A DNA stretch of 5,550 bases from Tannerella sp. (GTDB lineage: Bacteria > Bacteroidota > Bacteroidia > Bacteroidales > Tannerellaceae): the NCBI GenBank assembly GCA_031277235.1, contig JAITMT010000395.1, positions 1 through 5,550 on the forward strand, written 5' to 3'. How positions within the stretch are numbered: position 1 is the stretch's first letter; the number at the start of each line of letters is the position of its first letter. Below are positions 1-5,436 of the stretch, piece after piece. Made by a program: the position numbers and the translations under genes. Below the pieces are notes generated by a model that saw only the letters and a program-made list of their open reading frames with translations, searched no databases and had not been told where the DNA came from.

Positions 1-1720
1 CATTCTGAAGCCCTCCGAAAAGCAAAGTCTGACGCATCACGTTCAAATCATTGCTCAGGGGATTCATCAATGCCACGCATTTTGCGGCGGGATAGGTTAC
101 AAGTTCCTCATAATAAGCCAAGCGCGTAAGCGAATTATTCAAAATTTCGCTGAATCCCGCTCCGCACAGTTGTTCGGAAATCAAATTTTCGAGTTTGTAA
201 TTTTTATCCGTAGGCGTTTGATAACTGAGCGTGGAACTGACTTTATCACTGATTTCCACGTTGTTATAACCGTATATGCGCAAAATGTCTTCAATCACAT
301 CAACATCTCGGCGCACATCGTAGCGGTACACGGGCACTTTCAGCAACAAACCTTCTCCTGTCTCTTTAACAATTTTAATATCAAGAGAATGTAAGATATT
401 TTTAATTGTTTCGACCGGAATTTCCTTGCCCGTCAGCGACCAAATTTTATCAAAAGTAACGTCCACCTCGAAAGGCTTCATTTCATGGGGGTAAATGTCC
501 TGAATATCACCCGTTATCGTCCCTCCTGCGATTTCGCGGATCAACAGCGCGGCGCGTTTCATCACGAAAACCGTTTGATTCGGGTCTAAACCGCGCTCAA
601 AACGGAAAGAAGCGTCCGTACTCAGCCCGAAACGACGCGCCGTTCTGCGTATCCACGAAGGATTAAAGCAAGCCGATTCGAGAAAAATATCCGTCGTGCG
701 TTCCGTCACGCCCGAATCCAAGCCGCCGAAAACGCCGCCGATAGCCATCGGCTCGCCATCTTCGTTGCAAATCATCAGATCCTGCCGGGTCAAAGTGCGT
801 TCGACGCCGTCCAGCGTAACAAATTTTGTACCTTCGGACACTGTGTCCACGATAATTTTGTTGCCTTTAATTTTTGCGGCGTCAAAAGCGTGCAGCGGCT
901 GCCCGGTTTCGTGCAAAACATAATTCGTGATGTCCACGATATTGTTAATCGGTCGCAAACCGATGGCAATCAGTCTGTTTTTCAACCAATCGGGACTTTC
1001 CCCGATGCTGACGCCTTTGATCGTAACGCCCGAATAACGGATACATCCTTCGGAGTTAATTCGTTCCAAAACAATGGTTTGCGTAGGGTCTTCTATCTTA
1101 AAATCCTCTATGGAAGGCAGTTTCAGGCTTGCAGGTTTGCCGTTTTGTTGCAGGAAAGCCGCCAAATCGCGCGCCACGCCGATATGCGAAGTCCCGTCAA
1201 CGCGATTGGGCGTAATATCCACCTCAAGCACGTAGTCGTCTTCTATTTTGTAATAGTCTTTTGCGGATATACCAACTTGAGTATCAGGCGGCAATACGAT
1301 AATTCCCGAATGGTCTTTGCCGAGTCCGATTTCGTCTTCTGCACAAATCATGCCGAACGATTCAACGCCGCGAATCTTGCTGCGCTTGATTTTAAATTCG
1401 TTGTCGCCGTCGTAAAGCGTTGTTCCGATGAGGGCTACAATAACTTTCTGACCGGCAGCTACATTCGGCGCTCCGCACACGATTTGCAGCGGCTCGCCCT
1501 CGCCGGTATAAACGGTTGTTACGTGAAGATGGTCGGAATCAGGATGTTCCGTGCAGGTCAAAACTTCGCCCACGACCAGCCCCTCCAGTCCGCCCTTGAC
1601 GGTTTGTATTTTTTCTATTTTTCCAGTCTCCAACCCTATGGAAGTCAGCGCAGAAGCCAATTCTTCCGCCCGCATATCGAAAGAAATATAATCTTTCAAC
1701 CAATTGTATGAAATGTTCAT
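1..1720 (-). CDS. pheT: Phenylalanyl-tRNA synthetase beta subunit, 3' end off window
   Basis: Cytoplasmic beta subunit of the alpha2-beta2 enzyme that charges tRNA-Phe; the beta subunit carries the editing site and tRNA-binding domains. Translation from the ATG at 1720 (MNISYNWLKDYI) gives 573 uninterrupted codons to the window edge; family members are about 800 residues, so roughly the last 230-250 (rest of the synthetase-like core and the FDX-ACB domain) are missing. In order: B1 start; an EMAP/OB-type tRNA-binding domain about residues 39-150 (HPDSDHLHV at 59-67, CGAPN at 82-86); a B3/B4 editing domain about 215-385 (NNIVDITNYV at 259-268, LHAFD at 276-280, GGVFGG at 328-333, RRFGLSTDASFRFERG at 362-377); a B5 domain about 405-485 ending RRDVDVIEDILRIYGY, with the acidic magnesium-site cluster D472/D474/E477/D478; then the start of the core. 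No pheS is visible. It is transcribed away from the toxin-antitoxin operon. The start fits the conserved family N-terminus. Identification is very secure. Confidence 0.98.
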   Translation of the reverse strand, partial: MNISYNWLKDYISFDMRAEELASALTSIGLETGKIEKIQTVKGGLEGLVVGEVLTCTEHPDSDHLHVTTVYTGEGEPLQIVCGAPNVAAGQKVIVALIGTTLYDGDNEFKIKRSKIRGVESFGMICAEDEIGLGKDHSGIIVLPPDTQVGISAKDYYKIEDDYVLEVDITPNRVDGTSHIGVARDLAAFLQQNGKPASLKLPSIEDFKIEDPTQTIVLERINSEGCIRYSGVTIKGVSIGESPDWLKNRLIAIGLRPINNIVDITNYVLHETGQPLHAFDAAKIKGNKIIVDTVSEGTKFVTLDGVERTLTRQDLMICNEDGEPMAIGGVFGGLDSGVTERTTDIFLESACFNPSWIRRTARRFGLSTDASFRFERGLDPNQTVFVMKRAALLIREIAGGTITGDIQDIYPHEMKPFEVDVTFDKIWSLTGKEIPVETIKNILHSLDIKIVKETGEGLLLKVPVYRYDVRRDVDVIEDILRIYGYNNVEISDKVSSTLSYQTPTDKNYKLENLISEQLCGAGFSEILNNSLTRLAYYEELVTYPAAKCVALMNPLSNDLNVMRQTLLFGGLQN

Positions 1721-1749
1721 TTCTTGTTGTTTTTTCTCAAATTGACTTG

Positions 1750-1757
1750 CAAAAGTA
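1750..1757 (-). promoter_or_regulatory. Candidate pheT -7 promoter element
   Basis: On the minus strand this reads TACTTTTG, an exact match to the Bacteroidota -7 consensus TAnnTTTG, about 30 bases upstream of the pheT ATG. No TTTG lies at the usual 19-20 base spacing; the nearest TTTG (1772-1775) is only 14 bases away, so the -33 half is weak. The call rests on one 8-base match in the right place. Confidence 0.5.
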
Positions 1758-1781
1758 AGAAAAAAACAGGACAAATGATGT

Positions 1782-1793
1782 ACGCGAACGCGA
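1782..1793. repeat. Two tandem copies of ACGCGA
   Basis: The GC-rich hexamer ACGCGA occurs twice in direct succession inside an otherwise AT-rich intergenic region, followed by a run of T. It lies about 25 bases upstream of the candidate pheT -7 element, roughly where an upstream regulator could bind. It could also be chance or a remnant; no function is assigned. Confidence 0.3.
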
Positions 1794-1942
1794 TTTTTTA
1801 TGTCTGGAACTTTGTTGTATTGATTTTATTGTTGATAATCAATTCATTATCTTCTTGATATCTCTTTGTAAGTTTGTATCAAAACGGAACAACTCGTTGA
1901 AGTCCTTTTGTCATGTCGGGCGTAAAGCCTCCCCAAGACAGG

Positions 1943-1960
1943 AATTGTCAATTATCAATT
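1943..1960. promoter_or_regulatory. Inverted repeat inside the TA promoter, possible operator
   Basis: AATTG (1943-1947) and CAATT (1956-1960) form short inverted arms around an 8-base AT-rich centre. They lie over the -33 box and the -33/-7 spacer. Type II toxin-antitoxin operons are usually repressed by their own antitoxin binding such palindromes, so this is a reasonable operator candidate. The arms are only 5 bases in AT-rich DNA, so chance is possible. A similar ATAATCAATT lies further upstream at 1835-1844. Confidence 0.35.
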
Positions 1961-1975
1961 AGTTTCGTATCTTTG
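1945..1975 (+). promoter_or_regulatory. Promoter of the toxin-antitoxin operon
   Basis: TATCTTTG at 1968-1975 matches the Bacteroidota -7 consensus TAnnTTTG exactly. TTG at 1945-1947 (ATTG from 1944) lies 20 bases upstream, at the usual position of the -33 box. Transcription should start near 1980-1983, giving a leader of under 20 bases before the antitoxin ATG at 1999. AAGGG at 1986-1990, 8 bases before the ATG, could act as a ribosome binding site. Confidence 0.7.
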
Positions 1976-1998
1976 CACAAAAATTAAGGGATAAAATA

Positions 1999-2244
1999 AT
2001 GGAAATAGTCAGAAAAATTATAAATGCCGATGTGCTTAGACCAGTTATTGACTTGCCCTGGATTTCCGGCGATTTGAAAGTGGAAGTGATCGTTATACCG
2101 CAGATCAAAGAAACGACTCAAAAGCGGGAAGTCTCGATAGAAAATTTGACGGGCTGCCTGAAAGAATATGCCAATCCTGCTTTATGGGATAGGGAACAGC
2201 ACGCCTGGGAGGATAATATCGTGGAAAAATATGGTCATATTTGA
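1999..2244 (+). CDS. VapB-like antitoxin of a type II TA pair
   Basis: Small 81-residue protein that should bind and neutralise the PIN toxin encoded immediately downstream and, with it, repress the operon. The N-terminal part (about 1-35, with IDLPWI and VEVIVIP at 28-34) has the short-strand pattern of AbrB/MazE-like antitoxin heads in which 'VEVIVLP' is typical. The C-terminal half (SIENLTGCLKEYANPAL..., then WEDNIVEKYG) resembles the toxin-embracing tail of antitoxins paired with PIN proteins (L.G.L.KYANP ... EKYG). The ATG at 1999 follows AAGGG and an exact -7 promoter element. Its last 14 bases overlap the toxin gene in another frame, which implies translational coupling. The toxin neighbour makes the antitoxin role likely; the fold assignment is by eye and less sure. 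Confidence 0.8.
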   Translation: MEIVRKIINADVLRPVIDLPWISGDLKVEVIVIPQIKETTQKREVSIENLTGCLKEYANPALWDREQHAWEDNIVEKYGHI

Positions 2245-2614
2245 TGCAAATGTCATATTACGCCTTGTTCTGCAGGATAATCCGGCAATGGTAGAAGAAG
2301 CCAAAAAACGCTTATCCCAAGACATTTGTTTCATTCCTGTTGAAGTTGTGGCAGAAATTGTATATGTCCTGTCAAGAGTTTATGGCGTGGAACGGACTGT
2401 CGTCGCCCAAACGTTGACAGATGTGGCAAGTGTGAAAAATGTTACTTTTGCCCAGCAACATGTTGTACTTCATGCGCTACGCGTATATGCTTCCACAGCG
2501 TTCGATTTTGTAGATTGCCTGCTTGCAGGCTATGCCGAAGAAGACCAATATACCATTTTCACGTTCGATAAAAAATTGCGGAAATATTTGAAAGATAAGA
2601 CGATACCTCGCTAA
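2231..2614 (+). CDS. PIN-domain ribonuclease toxin (VapC-like)
   Basis: A 127-residue single-domain PIN protein, normal length for a VapC-type toxin; such toxins cleave RNA with magnesium held by acidic residues. The expected acids are visible: D5 in VIFDANVIL, E42 in VVAEIVYVL, D92 and D95 in FDFVDCLLAG, and D113 in FTFDKKL, so it appears catalytically intact. The ATG at 2231 was chosen because the PIN fold begins directly there; a longer reading from 2168 adds 21 residues that overlap antitoxin coding sequence and resemble nothing. The gene overlaps the antitoxin by 14 bases and has no close Shine-Dalgarno (GGGAGG at 2207-2212 is 18 bases away), which fits coupling to antitoxin translation. 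The RNA target cannot be told from sequence. Confidence 0.9.
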   Translation: MVIFDANVILRLVLQDNPAMVEEAKKRLSQDICFIPVEVVAEIVYVLSRVYGVERTVVAQTLTDVASVKNVTFAQQHVVLHALRVYASTAFDFVDCLLAGYAEEDQYTIFTFDKKLRKYLKDKTIPR

Positions 2615-2660
2615 ACTTGCCTTCTCTGTTTTGTCGTGTCTAACGAAATAGGGACATTTT

Positions 2661-2689
2661 GAGAGTCTTCGCTTCGCTCTGAATGACAA
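2661..2689 (-). repeat. Likely dispersed intergenic repeat (CATTCAGAGCGAAGCGAAG type)
   Basis: Read on the minus strand this begins TTGTCATTCAGAGCGAAGCG and continues AAGACTCTC, with an internal AGCGA/AGCGA doubling. I recognise this kind of sequence as a short element found in many copies between genes in Bacteroidota, but copy number cannot be seen here. It fills the gap between the toxin stop and the convergent esterase stop. Related-looking sequence may extend to about 2630. It creates a false minus-strand reading frame at 2477-2689. Confidence 0.5.
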
Positions 2690-2695
2690 CGCTGA

Positions 2696-3886
2696 TTATT
2701 TGAACAGCATCGGAAGAAATTCCGTCAAATATATCCGCCAATTTTTCCAGATATGCCCTTCTCCGGTCTCGTAATAGGTATATTTATAATGATTTTCGTC
2801 TAATTTTTTGCGAAAATCCACATTGTTTTGATACAGAAAATCGGTTTTTCCGATGGCAATCCAGTAGAGTTTGGGCGGGTTGTCGAACTGCGTTTTCAGT
2901 TTGGCGTCCAAATTTTCGTAAACAGGCGATTTAACGCCTTCACGCGGGAGAATGGCAGCCGAAAACAGCCCCACATAGTCGAATTTATCCGGGTATTCCT
3001 TGGAAATATGCAACGAATGAAACCCACCCATTGACAAGCCGGCGATGGCGCGCGAGGATTTGGCGTTGACAGTGCGGTAGTTCGCCTCCACAAACTTCAT
3101 GACATCGGGAAAAGCCGCTTCAAAAGCGCCATCCATTCGCGTATTGCCCATGAAAGACGGCTTGGGCATTCCGCTCCCCGATTCGCCCGGAGCGGCTTTC
3201 TGACCCGCGTTGCCGTTGGGCATCACGACGATCATCGGTTTCGCTTTGCCCTGAGCAATCAGATTGTCAAGGATTTGTATTGCACGACCGAGTGTTACCC
3301 ACGCTTCCTCGTCGCCACCGGCGCCGTGCAGCAGATAGAAAACGGGATATTTTTCCTGACTTTGTTCGTAACCTGCCGGAGTATAGACAGTTACGCGTCG
3401 CGTTATGCCGAGAGCCGGACTGTCGTACCAGCGTTTTGCCACCGTTCCGTGCGGCACATCATTCACTTTATACAAGTCTGCACGCCCGTCGCCGATGATA
3501 AAAATACTCGTAACCGAAGCCACATCGCGGCTCGAATATACGTTATTGGGATCGGTAACTTTCACGCCATCAATCAGAAACGAATAGCCGTAAAGTTCGG
3601 AAGCGAGCGGTTGAGAGGTAAATTCCCATACGCCCTTGTCGTTTTTGGTCAGGGCGGCAGTTCCGGGAACGTCAATTTCTCCCATCTGAGTTTGCATTTT
3701 TTGTGTCGGGAGAAAATCGCCCGTAACTTCGACTTTTTGCGCTTCGGGAGCGAAAAGCCTGAATGTAACCGTGTTGTCGGCATGGATTTCGGGCGAAACG
3801 ACGTCCTGTCCGCCCCATAAAGCCTGCTGCGCAAACGATGAAACAACCATCATTGCCGCTAAAATCGAGAAAATTGTCTTCTTCAT
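2696..3886 (-). CDS. Secreted esterase, E-set plus alpha/beta hydrolase (CE1-like)
   Basis: A 396-residue exported serine esterase, probably acting on ester groups of plant or other polysaccharides (feruloyl or acetyl esters); the exact substrate is not determined. Residues 1-19 are an SPI signal peptide (KK, hydrophobic core, SSFA|QQ), with no lipobox cysteine. About 25-130 look like the N-terminal immunoglobulin-like E-set/CBM48-like domain of these esterases (TFRLFAPEAQKVEVTGDF; WEFTSQPL...YGYSFLIDG). About 155-396 are an esterase-D/CE1 fold (Pfam Esterase): oxyanion segment LLHGAGGDE at 185-193, nucleophile S285 in GLSMGG, acid D349 in GKTDFLY, histidine H378 in GEGHIW. The triad is complete and length fits the two-domain family. 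The ATG at 3886 starts the signal peptide. It stands alone, with no polysaccharide-utilisation genes nearby, and its stop is close to the convergent toxin stop. Confidence 0.93.
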   Translation of the reverse strand: MKKTIFSILAAMMVVSSFAQQALWGGQDVVSPEIHADNTVTFRLFAPEAQKVEVTGDFLPTQKMQTQMGEIDVPGTAALTKNDKGVWEFTSQPLASELYGYSFLIDGVKVTDPNNVYSSRDVASVTSIFIIGDGRADLYKVNDVPHGTVAKRWYDSPALGITRRVTVYTPAGYEQSQEKYPVFYLLHGAGGDEEAWVTLGRAIQILDNLIAQGKAKPMIVVMPNGNAGQKAAPGESGSGMPKPSFMGNTRMDGAFEAAFPDVMKFVEANYRTVNAKSSRAIAGLSMGGFHSLHISKEYPDKFDYVGLFSAAILPREGVKSPVYENLDAKLKTQFDNPPKLYWIAIGKTDFLYQNNVDFRKKLDENHYKYTYYETGEGHIWKNWRIYLTEFLPMLFK

Positions 3887-3905
3887 ATTATTTTGTTTTT
3901 TTGTG

Positions 3906-3913
3906 CAAAGATA
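3906..3913 (-). promoter_or_regulatory. Esterase -7 promoter element
   Basis: TATCTTTG on the minus strand exactly matches TAnnTTTG, 19 bases before the esterase ATG. The next bases, CACAAAAA, are identical to those after the -7 element of the toxin-antitoxin promoter (16 bases shared in all). No good TTTG lies 19-20 bases upstream, so the -33 half is poor. Confidence 0.6.
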
Positions 3914-4093
3914 TAACTTTCTTGAAAATATCTGAGATTTTAGAGGTACATGAGTTAAATTATCGGATATTTTAATAGTTTCCGCATCTTAATTTTGCTG
4001 TTTTTGAACCTTTTGTTATTTCAAATTAATGAATTCTTTTAATACTCATCAAAAATTGCAAGATTTTTTTCAATTTTGAATTGTTTGATATTT

Positions 4094-5014
4094 CTACCTG
4101 TACGGCAATTTTATTTTGAATTGTTGTGTGTCGTTGTAAATACCGTCTATTTCTGCATATCCTTTACCGTTTTTGTTTATGTAATAATGGAAAGTATAGC
4201 GGAAATCAAAAGATGGACAGCACGCAGGATCCTCATGCGTGTATTTCGACGCCCCTGATGTTCCTGAAATTAAAACCATTCCGTTTTTGGTTGAAATGGA
4301 GCGGATAAACGAAAGTTCAGGATGACTGCGTCCGTCTCCGACAGATAAATTGAAATGATGTATGCTGTCGGCAATGTTGCTTATCAAACCTGTCGTATCT
4401 ATCAAATATTCATCATTTTTTGAAAGCAAAGTAAGGTATATGGTTGGAGGGATTGGAGCGCCGGCGCTGGCTGACCCAAAATCGCAAGTTCCCCGGTCAA
4501 TTTTAAAGACGACGTCGGGTTTCCCGTCAAAATTAATATCTGCCATGAGCGTATCCAGGTAATATCCATCATAGTGCGAGTTACCGTCCCGGTTGAATTG
4601 TTTTGGGATGGGAGGAAGCGCTTCTTTGTACAACATATCTTCGTATTCAGGGTCTCCATAACTTTTACCTTCCGGAATATCAGGACATTTGTCAATGAAA
4701 TTTCCCTCTTTTATTTCCCCGTCTCGCCATTGAGTATAGATTTTCTTTACTTTTGTCCAGTCTGCAGCCGTAAAAGGAATGGATTTCAGGGGCATTTCTT
4801 CATGTTGAAATTCCGTGTTCACATGACGTTGGGATAATTGTGTTAACTTCTTGAAGAGTTGATTTTCAGCCTCTTCTTCCTGTCCGGGAGCGACGGAATC
4901 CGTAAGCATCTCTTTTTCTGAAAGAGAAGGTATTGTTTCGACATTGCGCTCCGCGTTCGATTTCTGTTTACACGAAGAAAAGCAGAATATAAACGCGAAG
5001 ATGGGTAATAGCAT
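4094..5014 (-). CDS. Unrecognised lipoprotein with calcium-loop-like motif; 5' end disrupted
   Basis: I do not recognise the family. From the ATG at 5014 it is 306 residues: a hydrophobic leader MLLPIFAFIFCFSSC with lipobox FSS|C15, then a polar, acidic linker (about 20-75) and a soluble domain. DINFDGKPD at 159-167 resembles the D.N.DG..D calcium loop of FG-GAP/VCBS or dockerin-like repeats. Cysteines 110, 177, 265 and 266 could form disulfides. KQKSNA after C15 is not acidic, so there is no clear surface-export signal. The start is odd: this leader has no basic n-region, yet the frame stays open upstream and encodes KKTIFSISIG just before it, the normal beginning of such a signal peptide, with no ATG, GTG or TTG in front. 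The proper start appears to lie at 5273, beyond a 212-bp insertion. The body shows no stop or frameshift, so expression, rather than coding capacity, is in doubt. The terminal TAG is at 4094-4096. Confidence 0.75.
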   Translation of the reverse strand: MLLPIFAFIFCFSSCKQKSNAERNVETIPSLSEKEMLTDSVAPGQEEEAENQLFKKLTQLSQRHVNTEFQHEEMPLKSIPFTAADWTKVKKIYTQWRDGEIKEGNFIDKCPDIPEGKSYGDPEYEDMLYKEALPPIPKQFNRDGNSHYDGYYLDTLMADINFDGKPDVVFKIDRGTCDFGSASAGAPIPPTIYLTLLSKNDEYLIDTTGLISNIADSIHHFNLSVGDGRSHPELSFIRSISTKNGMVLISGTSGASKYTHEDPACCPSFDFRYTFHYYINKNGKGYAEIDGIYNDTQQFKIKLPYR

Positions 5015-5027
5015 TCCAATGGAAATC

Positions 5028-5043
5028 GAGAAAATGGTCTTCT
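5028..5043 (-). repeat. Direct repeat abutting the left inverted repeat
   Basis: On the minus strand this is AGAAGACCATTTTCTC, part of the KKTIFS codons in frame with the lipoprotein. Its partner at 5256-5269 is AGAAGACTATTCTC: one substitution and two fewer T. Each copy ends exactly where its inverted repeat begins, as expected of a target duplication or a duplicated signal-sequence start. Confidence 0.65.
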
Positions 5044-5057
5044 TCCTGACTTCGACA
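5044..5057 (+). repeat. Left inverted repeat of the 212-bp element
   Basis: TCCTGACTTCGACA here is the exact reverse complement of 5242-5255. The match stops sharply on both sides (5043/5256 and 5058/5241 do not pair). A perfect 14-bp inverted match at such short range is very unlikely by chance. Confidence 0.85.
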
Positions 5058-5112
5058 CTTGTATTTTTTAGAATTTTTATATATCTGACACTTAGTTGAT
5101 TAAAGAAATTGC

Positions 5113-5130
5113 GACACCTTTTTGGGTGTC
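5113..5130. other. Stem-loop inside the element
   Basis: GACACC (5113-5118) and GGTGTC (5125-5130) form a 6-bp stem around a 6-base loop. It is followed on the plus strand by TCGGT and nine A, so it lacks a T-run on its 3' side in either direction and is not a standard terminator. It may be a structural hairpin of the element. Confidence 0.4.
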
Positions 5131-5241
5131 TCGGTAAAAAAAAATAAATTGTCTGTATTCTCGTAGGGGGGTACAGTGAAATCTCAAATATCGCATTCTA
5201 AACACCATTCAGCAAAGTAAGAATAAATTTGGGTGGCGCAT

Positions 5242-5255
5242 TGTCGAAGTCAGGA
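5242..5255 (-). repeat. Right inverted repeat of the 212-bp element
   Basis: TGTCGAAGTCAGGA is the exact reverse complement of 5044-5057. On the minus strand it also supplies the TGA that stops the orphan MKKTILS reading frame starting at 5273. Confidence 0.85.
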
Positions 5256-5273
5256 GAGAATAGTCTTCTTCAT
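5250..5273 (-). pseudogene. Orphan start MKKTILS, detached 5' end of the lipoprotein gene
   Basis: ATG at 5273 opens MKKTILS and stops at a TGA formed by the inverted repeat. Its DNA matches the KKTIFS codons on the far side of the 212-bp element. It lies 11 bases after an exact -7 promoter element, as a real gene start would. I infer that it is the original start of the lipoprotein gene cut off by the insertion. It could instead be a short leader peptide, or the beginning of a lost neighbouring secreted-protein gene. Confidence 0.5.
5256..5269 (-). repeat. Direct repeat abutting the right inverted repeat
   Basis: AGAAGACTATTCTC on the minus strand, directly following the ATGA of the stranded start codon at 5273. 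It pairs with 5028-5043. Crossing over between the two would join this ATG in frame to the lipoprotein. Confidence 0.65.
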
Positions 5274-5284
5274 ATTTTTTTTTG

Positions 5285-5316
5285 CAAAAGTAGTCAATAA
5301 GGATTGAAAAAACAAA
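5285..5316 (-). promoter_or_regulatory. Proximal promoter pointing at the split lipoprotein gene
   Basis: On the minus strand TTTG (5316-5313), a 20-base spacer, and TACTTTTG (5292-5285) match the Bacteroidota -33/-7 consensus. The orphan ATG at 5273 follows within 11 bases, so the transcript would have a very short leader. The lipoprotein ATG at 5014 is more than 250 bases downstream, across the inverted-repeat element. Confidence 0.65.
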
Positions 5317-5361
5317 ACCATGTCCGAATTGGATGTTAGGTTTGCTACGTTTTTTTCGGCG

Positions 5362-5393
5362 CAAAGATAACACTGTTTTTGGCAATGGACAAA
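5362..5393 (-). promoter_or_regulatory. Distal promoter upstream of the split lipoprotein gene
   Basis: TTTG (5393-5390), a 20-base spacer and TATCTTTG (5369-5362) on the minus strand match the Bacteroidota consensus, including the same spacing as the proximal promoter. It lies 77 bases upstream of that promoter, in tandem. No gene begins between them other than a short in-frame ATG at 5321 leading into MKKTILS. Confidence 0.6.
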
Positions 5394-5436
5394 ATTTCGG
5401 CAAAAAAAAAATTCATCTTGATAAAATATTTAATGA

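Larger units (their letters stand above)
5044..5255. mobile_element. 212-bp inverted-repeat element splitting the lipoprotein signal sequence (MITE-like)
   Basis: The segment is bounded by perfect 14-bp inverted repeats. Directly outside each sits one copy of an imperfect direct repeat (5028-5043 and 5256-5269). It holds no convincing gene, is AT-rich, and carries one hairpin (5113-5130). Terminal inverted repeats, abutting direct repeats and no coding capacity are the features of a small non-autonomous transposable element, or an internally deleted insertion sequence. Removing it through the direct repeats restores an in-frame lipoprotein start. Against this, the direct repeat is long (14-16 bp) and has diverged by one substitution and a 2-base indel; IS4- and IS1182-type elements can make duplications this long. 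An invertible switch or a recombination scar remains possible. Confidence 0.45.

Noticed and set aside
890..1711. 273-codon plus-strand reading frame opposite pheT
   Set aside because: It is the antisense shadow of the conserved pheT frame; its protein resembles nothing and it has no promoter.
2477..2689. 70-codon minus-strand frame starting MSFRAKRRLSK
   Set aside because: It comes from the intergenic repeat and then runs antisense to the toxin; a typical false call on this repeat type.
3275..3820. 181-codon plus-strand reading frame opposite the esterase
   Set aside because: Antisense to the esterase, whose signal peptide, domains and catalytic triad are clear.
3925..3973. AAAATATC / GATATTTT inverted arms upstream of the esterase promoter
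   Set aside because: Only 8 AT-rich bases 33 apart in AT-rich DNA; expected by chance.
4071..4083. Near-palindrome CAATTTTGAATTG after the lipoprotein stop, considered as a terminator
   Set aside because: It is a weak 5-bp AT-only stem, not distinguishable from AT-rich background.
4843..5058. Minus-strand frame with GTG start at 5058 overlapping the lipoprotein leader
   Set aside because: Out of frame with the lipoprotein, arginine/serine-rich low-complexity product, not protein-like.
5058..5241. Possible transposase remnant or small gene inside the 212-bp element
   Set aside because: All frames are short, with stops, low complexity and no recognisable motif.
5250..5321. ATG at 5321 giving a 23-residue frame that reads through into MKKTILS
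   Set aside because: It is in frame but covers the proximal promoter, and the extension has no signal-peptide logic; kept only as a note on the distal promoter.
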